Shown here in pieces: positions 17,697-27,097 of a stretch of DNA of 64,000 nt. Position 1 is the first letter of the stretch; each line of letters starts with the position of its first letter. Under the pieces are notes generated by a model. That model did not search any database and was not told where the DNA came from. It saw only the letters and a program-made list of their open reading frames with translations. The DNA lies in contig NZ_JBHSGB010000012.1 of NCBI RefSeq assembly GCF_042654345.1, forward strand, positions 124,001-188,000, written 5' to 3'. The stretch is from Pararheinheimera marina (lineage in GTDB: Bacteria; Pseudomonadota; Gammaproteobacteria; Enterobacterales; Alteromonadaceae). Position numbers and translations under genes: made by a program.

Positions 17697-19030
17697 CAGC
17701 TAATCACCTTAATAACAACACCGAACACAGCAGCCACGGCAATAACACGCATCACGTCGAACTTCAGCTTAAATAGCAACAGGCCAGCCAGCACTGCAAT
17801 GACCAGGGCCCACAGGTCCACCCCTTGCCAAAGTCCTTCGGCAAATCCTTGCGGCCACAGTATGTGACCGGCAAAGAACAAGGCTAAATTGACAATGACC
17901 CCCACCACAGCTGCACTGATAGCCGTGAGCGGACCTGTCAACTTCAGGTTGCCTTGCGAAGACTCCACCAGAGGTCCGCCTGCCAGAATAAACAAAAAAG
18001 AAGGTAAAAAAGTAAACCAGGTCACCAGCAAGGCAGCAGTGATGCCAGCCACCAGCCGCAGCTCCGGCCCAAAGCTGGCGTCGATATACGCCCCGACAAA
18101 AGCAACAAACACCACCACCATTATCAGCGGTCCCGGCGTGGTCTCTCCCAATGCAAGTCCATCCATCATCTGCCCGGGCGTCAACCAGGAAAATTTTTCT
18201 ACCGCGCCCTGATAGACATAAGGCAACACCGCATAAGCGCCACCAAAAGTTAATAACGCGGCTTTGGTAAAAAACCAGCTCATTTGCGTCAGTTGATGCT
18301 GCCAGCCCAGGCTTAGTGTCAGCGCCGCCATAGGCAAAGCCCAAAGCAGCACACCACAACAAAACACCAGACTAAAACGGCTCCAGCGAAACAAGGCATG
18401 AGGCGGTGTTGGCGTGTTGTCGTCAATCAAAGCCGGGCCATAACTTTTCTGCGCACTGGTATGTGCACTGCCGGAAAAAGCCGCTGGTACCAGTTTACTG
18501 CCAATAAAACCAATAATGGCCGCAGACACTACAATCAGCGGAAAGGGCAACTTTAACGCAAAAATAGCGACAAAAGCTGCAGTAGCTATAGCCCAAAGCA
18601 GCGGATGCTTCATCACCCGCCCGCCGATCCGCCAGGCCGCATGCAGCACTATGGCCGCGATCGCAGGTTTAATGCCATAAAAAATACCGGCCAGCCAGGG
18701 ATGTTCGCCATACACCAGATAAACCCAGGACAGCAGCACCAGCAACACTAACGAAGGCAGAATAAATAACAGCCCGGCGACAATACCGCCCAGAGTCCGG
18801 TGCATCAGCCAGCCCAGGTAAGTCGCCAGCTGCTGCGCCTCAGGCCCGGGTAGCAGCATGCAGTAATTGAGCGCATGCAAAAATCGCCCTTCACTAATCC
18901 AGCGCCGCTTTTCAACCAGCTCCTGATGCATAATGGCAATCTGACCAGCCGGGCCACCAAAGCTGATACAACCTAACTTGAACCAAAAGCGCAAAGCCTG
19001 CCAAAACGAAATGTCTGAGGGTAATTGCAT
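17696..19030 (-). CDS. chrA: Chromate transporter ChrA (long, two-domain form)
   Basis: Inner-membrane protein of the CHR family, whose characterised members export chromate. It has 444 residues, matching the long form made of two homologous halves. Both family motifs are present: FKLGCISFGGPAGQIAIM near residue 17 with LLPGPEAQQLATYLGW following, and FTKAALLTFGGAYAVLPYV with LGETTPGPLIMVVVFVAFVGA in the second half. The ATG follows GGAG by seven bases. Substrate specificity for chromate, as opposed to another oxyanion, is not shown by the sequence. Confidence 0.93.
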   Translation of the reverse strand: MQLPSDISFWQALRFWFKLGCISFGGPAGQIAIMHQELVEKRRWISEGRFLHALNYCMLLPGPEAQQLATYLGWLMHRTLGGIVAGLLFILPSLVLLVLLSWVYLVYGEHPWLAGIFYGIKPAIAAIVLHAAWRIGGRVMKHPLLWAIATAAFVAIFALKLPFPLIVVSAAIIGFIGSKLVPAAFSGSAHTSAQKSYGPALIDDNTPTPPHALFRWSRFSLVFCCGVLLWALPMAALTLSLGWQHQLTQMSWFFTKAALLTFGGAYAVLPYVYQGAVEKFSWLTPGQMMDGLALGETTPGPLIMVVVFVAFVGAYIDASFGPELRLVAGITAALLVTWFTFLPSFLFILAGGPLVESSQGNLKLTGPLTAISAAVVGVIVNLALFFAGHILWPQGFAEGLWQGVDLWALVIAVLAGLLLFKLKFDVMRVIAVAAVFGVVIKVIS

Positions 19031-19345
19031 CCACGGACTCCATCCAAAGCCTGAGCATGCCCAAGCCTAGCAAACCAGCCGCTGTCACTTCCAACAAAAC
19101 TAATTGAATTGGCTCAAGTTCCTATAAATATGCCTGTTAACTACACAACTGGACGTGAAAAAAAATGCTGCTTATTATTCAGTGACGCCAATTGGGTGAA
19201 TGCTGTACCACTCCCCTGACTCCATTACCCTGATGTTGATGCATCCGGAGTTTGCTACTGGCCTGAACAATAACAATAAATTTGGCCGGCTTACTCCAGC
19301 ACTCTCCCTCGGAGCAAGTCCTGTGCCCTAGCAGAGGGAAATTTT
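19031..19345. other. Intergenic region between divergent chrA and the lipoprotein gene
   Basis: A 315-bp region that must hold the outward promoters of chrA and of the gene at 19346. TATAAA at about 19121 is a possible -10 on the plus strand without a good -35. I see no convincing operator, RNA gene or repeat. Confidence 0.5.
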
Positions 19346-19924
19346 ATGACATCCAGGATTAAACTGGGCGTGCTGCTCGCTATTTCTATGGTTCTGACAG
19401 GCTGCGCGGCCGAGGCAAAGCTGGGTAAAGCCGATGTGTCCGGCTTTAATGCGGCCAAGGCAACTGTGAAGGTGGAGTACAGCTTCCCGCCAGACGCTGA
19501 CCTGGACGCCGAAGAAATCAGCGAACAACAGCAACTGCGCATGACTGAAATTCAGGATTTGCTCAAACCGCATGGCTTTATTCCCGTCACTGAAGACAAC
19601 AGCAGCTTCAAAATTAAAATCAGCGAAGGCGCCGTACAAGAAACCACAGGCGAATGGGCAGGCGCGTTAGGTGCCAACGCGGTGATCTTTACCTTAGGTG
19701 TGGTGCCCGCCATTTTTAGCTACAAAACCAGCATTCACTACGAGCTATGGGCCGGGCAAGAAATGCTGCACAGCATTGATACCCCAGCCGAGTGGGACGA
19801 AGCTGTGGGCTTAATTTCTGTGTCTTCCACCTTAAGCGGCGCCGAATCGGCGAAAAACACCGCCCGCACCGACGCTCATGACAGTGTGCTGCGTTTATGG
19901 ATTGAACAAGGGTCTTTTGAATGA
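19346..19924 (+). CDS. Predicted lipoprotein of unknown function
   Basis: I do not recognise this 192-residue protein. It has a lipoprotein signal peptide (MTSRIKLGVLLAISMVLTGCAA, lipobox LTGC, Cys at 20). The mature part has a charged region and a hydrophobic stretch near residues 112-126 (GANAVIFTLGVVPAIFSY), then alternating hydrophobic residues suggesting beta strands. The ATG follows AGAGGG by seven bases. It overlaps the next gene by 4 nt, so the two are probably co-translated and may form a cell-envelope pair. Confidence 0.8.
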   Translation: MTSRIKLGVLLAISMVLTGCAAEAKLGKADVSGFNAAKATVKVEYSFPPDADLDAEEISEQQQLRMTEIQDLLKPHGFIPVTEDNSSFKIKISEGAVQETTGEWAGALGANAVIFTLGVVPAIFSYKTSIHYELWAGQEMLHSIDTPAEWDEAVGLISVSSTLSGAESAKNTARTDAHDSVLRLWIEQGSFE

Positions 19925-21543
19925 GCGCCAGAGCCAATCTGCTGCGCGTTGGCAGCCTGCTGAGCTTACTGTTGCTGGCACCACTGTGCAGTGCCAGCCG
20001 CTATCAACCTGACCCGCAGTGGCTGCAAAACATCAAATCGGCCGAGTCTTTTCTGCCCTACCGGCTGGGCGTCATTGAATTTAAAGAAGGCAACAGTGAT
20101 GCCTGGCTGGAATACATGGGCGATTTACGCGCAGCACTTCGGGCCAGTAACTATTTCCAGACCGCTCAGGCGCCCCGGCTGAAACTGCAGATAGAACGCG
20201 GCTATGTAGCGGGCGACGTCGATGAAGACGGCTGCAAAACCACAGCCGGCAGTCTGGCGCTGACCTACCGATTCTATGACGGTGCCAGGGAAGTGAGTCG
20301 TTTCTCTATCACCACTCAGGCCCCTGTCGACGGCGACAGCAATGACTATGATGCGGCAATGGCTGGTAATCTGAAACTGCTGCTGGTGGAACTGCGCAAA
20401 AGTCAGGGGGATGCCGGTTTCAACGCTCAGGCCAGCAGCCTGGAAAGCGCGATTCAACAGGAACTCAGTGGCGGTTCCAACTTTGGCTGCACTGTTGGGG
20501 TGGCACTGGCCAATGGCTTTGTGGCCACAGTCGAAGGCACCATGGACGTCGTATCGGGTGCCGGTGAGTTCGCCGGTGCTGCACTTGAAGTGGCCGCCAG
20601 CCCGGAATTCCAAAACACCTTAAACGCGGAAATGGCCAACTATCAGGCGCAGCAAGCCCAGCAGGCTCAATTTCTGAATAATCTGCAAGCTCAGGCGGAT
20701 GCCCAGGCCGAAGCACAGCGCCAGCAGCAGGAAGCGGAGCAACAGGCCGTCAGGCAAGCCCAGGCCGCGCAGCAACAGGTTGGCCGCGAAGCGCTGGCCA
20801 AACAGCTCGCCGACGGCATTGCCTACCGTAATATGCAGATGTCTCAAACTACAGACCCTGCCAGGTTACAGCAGCTTAAACGCGACAATGCCGCCGCTAT
20901 GCAGGCAGCCCAACAAATGGGGATCTACAGTCAGGTTGATAGCATGGCAACCCAAGGCACTCAAGCCGGTTATGACCAGGCGCGGGCTCAGCGCACAGCT
21001 GACGAGCAAGCCGAGAAACAACGACTGGCAGCTGAACGCGCCGCACGCGAGCAACAACAACGTGAGCAGGACGCAGCGCAGCGTGCCGAGCAACAACGAC
21101 TTGCCGCTGAAAAAGCAGCCCAAGAGAGGGCTGAACGCCAACGACAATTACAGCAAGAAGCCGAAGAGCGTCGTTTGGCCGCAGAGCAAGCTGAGCAGCA
21201 GAAAAAACAAGCCTGGACCAACTGGCTGGCGGTGTATAAACGTGGCATCCGGCTTGGCGCCATGCAATGTGACGGCAGGGACAAACCCTACCGGCTGATT
21301 GGTGACCGGCCATCCAACCCAATGCCGAAAGAAATTAACCATTATTCGTCCTGCATCTCGGTGCAGTACGAAGCGCGCTGCCCTGGCACGCCGCGCGGTT
21401 CAGGCCTGCGCAGTACACAATACAATTTCACCGGTATGGGGTTAGGCTGTTTGTCGGCCGAGTCATTAATGCCACAACGGCTGGCTTGCAAAGACGATCA
21501 AGTCATAGTGGAAACACTGGATGTAACCGGCTGTAGCGGCTAA
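19921..21543 (+). CDS. Secreted protein with long Gln/Ala-rich coiled coil, unknown function
   Basis: I do not recognise this 540-residue protein. It starts with a signal peptide (MSARANLLRVGSLLSLLLLAPLCSAS). A globular N-terminal domain runs to about residue 185. A short Gly/Ala-rich hydrophobic segment near 188-225 could insert in or touch a membrane. Residues 240-430 are dominated by Gln, Ala, Glu and Arg in heptad-like repeats (QRLAAERAAREQQQ type), i.e. a long coiled coil. A C-terminal domain carries several cysteines, which suggests disulphides in the periplasm. It overlaps the lipoprotein gene upstream by 4 nt (ATGA). Confidence 0.8.
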   Translation: MSARANLLRVGSLLSLLLLAPLCSASRYQPDPQWLQNIKSAESFLPYRLGVIEFKEGNSDAWLEYMGDLRAALRASNYFQTAQAPRLKLQIERGYVAGDVDEDGCKTTAGSLALTYRFYDGAREVSRFSITTQAPVDGDSNDYDAAMAGNLKLLLVELRKSQGDAGFNAQASSLESAIQQELSGGSNFGCTVGVALANGFVATVEGTMDVVSGAGEFAGAALEVAASPEFQNTLNAEMANYQAQQAQQAQFLNNLQAQADAQAEAQRQQQEAEQQAVRQAQAAQQQVGREALAKQLADGIAYRNMQMSQTTDPARLQQLKRDNAAAMQAAQQMGIYSQVDSMATQGTQAGYDQARAQRTADEQAEKQRLAAERAAREQQQREQDAAQRAEQQRLAAEKAAQERAERQRQLQQEAEERRLAAEQAEQQKKQAWTNWLAVYKRGIRLGAMQCDGRDKPYRLIGDRPSNPMPKEINHYSSCISVQYEARCPGTPRGSGLRSTQYNFTGMGLGCLSAESLMPQRLACKDDQVIVETLDVTGCSG

Positions 21544-21602
21544 AGCGGGACTCCGTTGCGGTCACTGTGTCAGTGCAGTGGCTGCAATGGGTTCAAACAG
21601 AA

Positions 21603-21961
<359 letters not shown>

Positions 21962-21969
21962 CGGCGCGC

Positions 21970-21997
21970 ATTATACCCTTCTTCCCCGAAGCTGCAA
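21970..21997 (-). promoter_or_regulatory. rnpB promoter
   Basis: Minus strand: -35 TTGCAG (21997-21992), 16-bp spacer, perfect -10 TATAAT (21975-21970). The transcription start expected about seven bases later coincides with the 5' end of the RNase P RNA. The spacer contains G-rich runs. Confidence 0.85.
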
Positions 21998-22055
21998 GGT
22001 GGTTGACCACACAGCAGCAACACCAGATAAAACCGGGCGGAGTAAACTACCGTCT

Positions 22056-22916
22056 CTACATCCCGGTCCAGCTCAAGCCCAGCTTATACAAGGCGTTCTT
22101 TTTCTGATCGTGAATTTCCGCCGCCAGTGCCGCCGCCTTTTTCAGCGGCAGTTCGGCCATCAACAGCTTGAGCGTACGTTGCACTTCGGCTGGGATCTCG
22201 TCGTCCACCGGTTGGCTTGGTGCAATCATCAGCACCATTTCGCCCTGACAACGTGCCGGGTCTTCGGTCAGCCAGGCTTTAATATCAGCCGCAGTGCCAA
22301 AGGCAAAATGCTCAAAGGTTTTGGTCAGCTCTTTGGCCAGCGCCAACTCGCGCTCAGGGCCATACACAGCCACCAGGTCATCCAGTGTATCGAGAATACG
22401 CCGGGCTGTTTCATAACAAATCAGTGTGCCGACACCAGCCGGGATCGCCTGCAGCACCTGCTGGCGCTGACCGGACTTTGCCGGTAAGAACCCAATAAAG
22501 TGGAATTTGTCTGTCGGTAAACCTGAGCAGCACAGCGCCGCAATCAAGGCACAAGGGCCGGGGATAGGCACTATTTTGATGCCAGCGTCGCGACATAAAC
22601 GCACCAGGCTGTAGCCAGGGTCGCTGATCAGTGGGGTGCCGGCGTCGGAAATCAGGGCCACATCCTCACCGGCCTGCAATTTTTGCAGCAAAGCGCTGGC
22701 CCGTTGTTTTTCATTGTGGTCATGCAGCGCCAGCATACGGGCAGAAAGACCGAGGTGGCTCAACAGCTTGCCGCTGTGTCTGGTGTCTTCAGCCGCCACC
22801 CAGGCCACTTTGCCTAAGGTTTGAATAGCACGCTGGCTGATGTCGTCAAGGTTTCCGATTGGCGTGGCAACTATGTATAACTGTCCGTTTTCTTGGGTCA
22901 TAATTTGTGAATTCAT
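22056..22916 (-). CDS. rsmI: 16S rRNA (cytidine(1402)-2'-O)-methyltransferase RsmI
   Basis: Methylates the 2'-O of C1402 in 16S rRNA, the same nucleotide whose base is methylated by RsmH encoded earlier in this window. About 286 residues from the ATG at 22916. An ATG at 22901 (MTQENGQ) is an alternative, and neither has a clear ribosome binding site. Motifs: GQLYIVATPIGNLDDISQRA, AEDTRHSGKLL, ALHDHNE and ALISDAGTPLISDPGY, all of the tetrapyrrole methylase-like RsmI family. Divergent from lpoA, as in E. coli. Confidence 0.96.
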   Translation of the reverse strand: MNSQIMTQENGQLYIVATPIGNLDDISQRAIQTLGKVAWVAAEDTRHSGKLLSHLGLSARMLALHDHNEKQRASALLQKLQAGEDVALISDAGTPLISDPGYSLVRLCRDAGIKIVPIPGPCALIAALCCSGLPTDKFHFIGFLPAKSGQRQQVLQAIPAGVGTLICYETARRILDTLDDLVAVYGPERELALAKELTKTFEHFAFGTAADIKAWLTEDPARCQGEMVLMIAPSQPVDDEIPAEVQRTLKLLMAELPLKKAAALAAEIHDQKKNALYKLGLSWTGM

Positions 22917-22978
22917 TGAGCTTGGGCCCGGCTCTTTGTAAGATACCCGCATTCAAAGCCTCATTGTACCCGTGCATT

Positions 22979-24826
22979 GTGAAAAGCAGCAAACTCAAGC
23001 CCTTATTTCTGTTCACCGCCAGCCTGGCCCTGACCGCCTGCAGTTCCACACCTGCACCTGCGCCAATGAAAGCAGTACAGCCTGTCATCAAAGCCGAACC
23101 GGAACCCGAAACGGACGTTGAAGTAGCCCCACTGAGTCAGCCCTTGTCTGCCAGCGAGTTTTTGCAGCAAGCCGAGCAAAGTCAGGGCACCGAGCAACAA
23201 CTGGAATTACTGCAAGCCGCCCGGGCGAATTTGCAGCAAGGCCAGGTTGATCAGGCACTCGCCATTCATCAGGTTCTGCAGCAGCAGGCCGACAGCAGTG
23301 TGATGCAACAAAACCTGTTGCCTTGGTTTGAAGCTTTACTGGCCAAAGGCCAGCATCAGGACATTCAACAATTTATTCAGCAGTTCCCGCTCAGCCGCTT
23401 TAACCTGGCAGACCAGCAGCTGTACCTGCAAAAACAAGCGCAGTACTGGATCGAACGGCAAGAACCAAACAAAGCTGTTGGGGTTTATTTGCAGTTGCTG
23501 CAATTGGTGCCGACAGACCAGGCCAGCCAACTGGCACTCTGGCAGCAGCTTGGCCTGCTAACGCCACAGCAGCTGCAAAAACTACTGCAAAGCAACGACA
23601 AAGCCGCGCAAGGTTGGGCCAGCCTGCTGCAAATTCATCAGCGTCTGCTGGGCGACCAACTAGCGCTGCAAACTGAACTGCAGAACTGGCAAAGCAGCTA
23701 CAGCAACCTGCCCGCTCTGGCACAATTGCCAGCCGAAATTCAGCAACTCAGTCAGGTACAGGGCTACAACCCTCAGACCATTGCAGTGTTATTGCCTTTT
23801 AACAGCAATTTTCGCCAGCATGCCGAAGCCATCCAGCAAGGCTTGCTCGCCGCCTCGGTCAATCATCCGGCCAAGCTGGTGTTTCTCGACAGCACTCAAA
23901 GCCCGGCACTGATTAAACAGCAAATGCAGGAACAACAAGCTGATTTTGTGATTGGTCCTTTACTGAAAGACCAGGTCGATGGCCTGGCCAACGACCCGGA
24001 TTGGACCTTACCGACCCTGTTTCTGAACAGCCGCACAGAGCAAATTGCCCCGTCAGAGCAGAAGTACTATTTCGCACTGAGTGTGGAAGATGAAGCCCGC
24101 CAAATGGCGCAGCTGTTTCAGCATAAAGGCTACAAACAACCTGTACTGATGGCAGGCCGCAACCCACTGAGTCAACGTATGGTGGCTCAGTTCAGCCGCG
24201 ACTGGCAGCAAATCACCGGCAAAGCCCCTGAGACCTATTGGGTCACCGATATGGCCTCCATGGAAAGCACCATCAAACAATTGCTGGAAACCGACGCCAG
24301 TGAACAACGCATCAAAGAAATTGAGCGGTTAAGCGGCCAGGATGTGCGCGCTGAAACTCACAGCCGTCAGGATATAGATGCCATTTACCTGCTGGCCGAC
24401 CCGGCCCAGACGCGGTTGTTAAAACCTTTTATTGATGTGTCTGTGGCGCCAGCCGCTATCAGCCTGCCCATTTATGCCAGCTCCCGCAGCCATCAGAAAT
24501 CGGCCGAGCTGACCGACCGCCGCGATCTGCTCAATTTAACCTTCACCGAAATGCCCTGGATGTTAAACCAGCAACAACAGCAAGCGCTGCGTGAGCAATA
24601 CAACACGCTGTTTCCGCAACAGGACGAAACATTGCAACGGTTGTTTGCTATGGGCTATGACGCCTTCCAGCTGGTATTTAAGCTGAAGCAACAGCAACAG
24701 TTTCCGGCCTTGCCTCACAGTGGCTTAACCGGTGAACTGCGGCTGGCGACAGACGGACAGATTCAGCGCCAGTTAACGCTGGGGCAATACAGTAAGACCA
24801 GTTTGAACACCTTGGGTCAGCCCTGA
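22979..24826 (+). CDS. lpoA: Penicillin-binding protein activator LpoA
   Basis: Outer-membrane lipoprotein that activates the bifunctional synthase PBP1A from the periplasm. 615 residues from a GTG at 22979; the frame is open upstream but this start gives a proper lipoprotein signal (KSSKLKPLFLFTASLALTAC). An N-terminal TPR-like helical domain rich in Gln and Leu (to about residue 255) is followed by a periplasmic-binding-protein-like domain beginning at IAVLLPFNSNFRQHAEAIQQG, ending with DAFQLVFKL near the C-terminus. First gene of the conserved lpoA-yraN-diaA-dolP operon. Confidence 0.94.
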   Translation: MKSSKLKPLFLFTASLALTACSSTPAPAPMKAVQPVIKAEPEPETDVEVAPLSQPLSASEFLQQAEQSQGTEQQLELLQAARANLQQGQVDQALAIHQVLQQQADSSVMQQNLLPWFEALLAKGQHQDIQQFIQQFPLSRFNLADQQLYLQKQAQYWIERQEPNKAVGVYLQLLQLVPTDQASQLALWQQLGLLTPQQLQKLLQSNDKAAQGWASLLQIHQRLLGDQLALQTELQNWQSSYSNLPALAQLPAEIQQLSQVQGYNPQTIAVLLPFNSNFRQHAEAIQQGLLAASVNHPAKLVFLDSTQSPALIKQQMQEQQADFVIGPLLKDQVDGLANDPDWTLPTLFLNSRTEQIAPSEQKYYFALSVEDEARQMAQLFQHKGYKQPVLMAGRNPLSQRMVAQFSRDWQQITGKAPETYWVTDMASMESTIKQLLETDASEQRIKEIERLSGQDVRAETHSRQDIDAIYLLADPAQTRLLKPFIDVSVAPAAISLPIYASSRSHQKSAELTDRRDLLNLTFTEMPWMLNQQQQQALREQYNTLFPQQDETLQRLFAMGYDAFQLVFKLKQQQQFPALPHSGLTGELRLATDGQIQRQLTLGQYSKTSLNTLGQP

Positions 24827-24827
24827 A

Positions 24828-25163
24828 ATGAACCTGCAACGTGGCCAGCTGTATGAACAACAGGCGCTGCGTTATCTGGAGCAACAGGGGCTGACTTTGC
24901 TGGAGCGCAATTACCGCACCAGCCTTGGGGAACTGGATTTAGTGATGCAGGATGGCAACTGTACTGTGTTTGTCGAAGTGAAATTTCGCCAGTCGCGCTC
25001 CTTTGGCGGTGCCGCGGCAGCGGTCACCCACGCCAAACAGCAAAAGCTGCGCCGCGCGGCGGCCCTGTATTTACAGCAGCATGGCCAGTGCCATTGCCGC
25101 TTTGACGTGATCGCCATTGGCGCAGACCCGGCGGATATCCGCTGGGTAAAAAACGCCTTTTAG
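24828..25163 (+). CDS. yraN: UPF0102 family protein YraN
   Basis: A 111-residue protein of the UPF0102 family, with a restriction-endonuclease-like fold. Visible is the sequence LLERNYRTSLGELDLVMQDG then VFVEVKFRQSRSFGGAAAAV, giving the E-x(n)-D-x(n)-ExK arrangement of nuclease folds. Cellular role is not established from sequence. It begins one base after the lpoA stop. Confidence 0.93.
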   Translation: MNLQRGQLYEQQALRYLEQQGLTLLERNYRTSLGELDLVMQDGNCTVFVEVKFRQSRSFGGAAAAVTHAKQQKLRRAAALYLQQHGQCHCRFDVIAIGADPADIRWVKNAF

Positions 25164-25175
25164 GACCAGGAACCC

Positions 25176-25763
25176 ATGCAAGACCATATTAAGCAGTTAT
25201 TTACCGAAAACATTCAGACCATGATCGCCACAGGCGAAGCCCTGGCCGCCCCGATAGAAAATGCGGCCGTGTCGATAGTGAACTGCCTGATCAATGGTGG
25301 CAAAGTAGTCTGTTGCGGTGAAGGTGCTTCGGCGGCACTCGCCAGTCATTTTTCACAACTCCTGCTGGATCAGTTTGAAGCGGAGCGTCCTTGTTTACCG
25401 GCTTTTGCGCTGGTCAGCCAAAGCAGTGCACTGCAGCCGGATAATCAGGCCAAACCTGAACATCTGGCCCGCCAGGTGCGCGCCATAGGTCAGGCAGGGG
25501 ATGTGCTGGTCGTTATATCAATGACAGGGGAAGAGCACCGCCTGATCAAAGCGGTGGAAGCAGCCCTGACTCAGGATATGGCCGTGGTGGCATTGACGGT
25601 CGACAGCAGCGGCGAGTTGTCCGGTTTGCTGGGGCCACAGGACACCGAGCTGCGGGTACCGGCCCACAGGCCTGCCCGGGTGTTTGAATGTTACAGTTTT
25701 TTATTGCATGCGATCTGTGAGCTGATCGACATGACCTTATTCCCACAACAAGAGGATTACTGA
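25176..25763 (+). CDS. diaA: DnaA initiator-associating factor DiaA (SIS domain)
   Basis: A 195-residue SIS-domain protein. E. coli DiaA binds DnaA and promotes its assembly at oriC. Visible are GGKVVCCGEGASAALASHFSQ near residue 45, VLVVISMTGEEHRLIKAVEAA and the C-terminal ECYSFLLHAICELIDMTLFP. It is also close to phosphoheptose isomerase (GmhA) in fold. The operon position after yraN and before dolP supports DiaA. It ends overlapping the next start. Confidence 0.93.
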   Translation: MQDHIKQLFTENIQTMIATGEALAAPIENAAVSIVNCLINGGKVVCCGEGASAALASHFSQLLLDQFEAERPCLPAFALVSQSSALQPDNQAKPEHLARQVRAIGQAGDVLVVISMTGEEHRLIKAVEAALTQDMAVVALTVDSSGELSGLLGPQDTELRVPAHRPARVFECYSFLLHAICELIDMTLFPQQEDY

Positions 25764-26329
25764 TGATGTTACGTATCACAGCTTTAGCTTTAGTCGCCTG
25801 GTTATTACAAGGTTGTGCAGCGGCAGTGCTGGCCGGTGGCGCCACCGCGGTAACCTCAGCTGGCGACCCTCGCACTCTGGGCAGCCAGATTGACGACAAA
25901 ACCATAGTTCTGCGTGCATCCAAAGCACTGGATCAAGACCCTGCCACCAAAAAAACCGGCAATATCAATATCACCAGTTATAACGGCATTGTGCTGCTCA
26001 CTGGCCAGGTTCCGGCTGAAGGTGTGCGCCAGCAGGCCGCTGAACTGGTGCGGGTGGACGGAGTCCGTGATGTGCATAACCAAATCCGGGTGGGCAGTGA
26101 AGTCACCTTTGGCACCGCCAGTCAGGACGCCTGGATCACCACCCGCGTCAAAACCAAGTTTCTGGCCGATGACGCCGTCAATGCGATGAATATAAAAATT
26201 GTCACCGAAAACGGCGAAGTCTTTCTGATGGGCTTGGTCAGCGAAGATGAAGCCAATAAAGCGGTGAATCTGGCCCGAAATGTGGACGGTGTAGCCCGCG
26301 TGATTAAAGCCTTCGAATACAAGCAGTAA
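25763..26329 (+). CDS. dolP: Division/outer-membrane stress lipoprotein DolP (two BON domains)
   Basis: A 188-residue outer-membrane lipoprotein (signal MMLRITALALVAWLLQGCAA). Two BON domains follow: residues about 45-115 (DDKTIVLRASKALDQD...GVRDVHNQIRVG) and about 124-188 (DAWITTRVKTKFL...GEVFLMGLVSEDEANKAV). Formerly YraP. In E. coli it binds anionic phospholipid and supports envelope integrity. Last gene of the lpoA operon; the ATG overlaps the diaA stop. Confidence 0.93.
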   Translation: MMLRITALALVAWLLQGCAAAVLAGGATAVTSAGDPRTLGSQIDDKTIVLRASKALDQDPATKKTGNINITSYNGIVLLTGQVPAEGVRQQAAELVRVDGVRDVHNQIRVGSEVTFGTASQDAWITTRVKTKFLADDAVNAMNIKIVTENGEVFLMGLVSEDEANKAVNLARNVDGVARVIKAFEYKQ

Positions 26330-26339
26330 ACCAACTTAC

Positions 26340-26399
26340 CTTGGGGGTCAGGTCTTGAATTTTGCATTGGCATGCAAAATTCAAGACCTGACCCCCAAG
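26340..26399. repeat. Perfect 28-bp inverted repeat with 4-nt loop (REP-like, possible bidirectional terminator)
   Basis: Arms 26340-26367 and 26372-26399 are exact reverse complements, separated by TGGC. The outer half is G/C-rich (CTTGGGGGTCAGG), the inner half A/T-rich. It lies between the convergent dolP and DUF599 genes with only 10 and 5 bases to their stop codons. The size and GGGGGTCAGGTC core resemble repetitive extragenic palindromes mobilised by REP-associated tyrosine transposases (RAYTs); that link is inference, and only one copy occurs here. Confidence 0.85.
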
Positions 26400-26404
26400 T
26401 GGTT

Positions 26405-27079
26405 TTAACACTGCTGTAGAGCCTTCAGCACTTTGGAATGAAACTCCCGATGGCGCATCACCGCCAGCACCACGACTGAAGAGGCCATAAAAGCAAGCGG
26501 GTCAATAAACCAGCTTAACGTCGCCAGTGAAAAATAGATGGCACGTAGTCCGTAGTTGAATGAATGGCCAGCCAGATCGATGACTTTGGCTGTACGGTTG
26601 GCATAGAGCGCATGCTCTTCTTCGGTCAGGTTTTTTCCATCAGGCGCGGCGGTAATCAGCACACCACCAAAACCATACTGACGAAGCGCCCAGGTAAACT
26701 GGAAAAATGCAAAGACGTAAATCACCGCCAAAAACAGAACTTTTACCTGAATCGCCTCTTTGCTGACTTCATGCCAGGGAGCCAGATATGCCAATACCTC
26801 AGCCAGACTGGTGCTGGACACCATAGCCGTCAATAAACCTGCCAGGATTAATAAGGTACTGGATGCAAAGAAGGACACATTTCGCTCCAAGGTCGAAATC
26901 AGCGCCACATCCGCCATTTTATTGTCCCGGCGCAGCATTTGCTGCATCCAGTCATTACGTTTACGCCGCATTTCAAAAGATAAACAACTGTCGGTACGGG
27001 CTTTGCGCTTGGCATAGAAGGTATAACCACCCCACAACACTAAAAACCAACATACCGCAGCGGCGTCTATCAGGGTCAT
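26405..27079 (-). CDS. DUF599 family membrane protein
   Basis: A 224-residue inner-membrane protein with about four transmembrane segments, matching the DUF599 family. Visible are the N-terminal helix with WGGYTFYAKRKA, then RRKRNDWMQQMLRRDNKMADVALISTLERNVSFFAS and the C-terminal MRHREFHSKVLKAL. Function is unknown. The ATG follows GGAG. It begins 18 nt after the sensor kinase stop and probably shares its transcript. Confidence 0.85.
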   Translation of the reverse strand: MTLIDAAAVCWFLVLWGGYTFYAKRKARTDSCLSFEMRRKRNDWMQQMLRRDNKMADVALISTLERNVSFFASSTLLILAGLLTAMVSSTSLAEVLAYLAPWHEVSKEAIQVKVLFLAVIYVFAFFQFTWALRQYGFGGVLITAAPDGKNLTEEEHALYANRTAKVIDLAGHSFNYGLRAIYFSLATLSWFIDPLAFMASSVVVLAVMRHREFHSKVLKALQQC

Positions 27080-27097
27080 GCCTACTCCATTTTTCTG

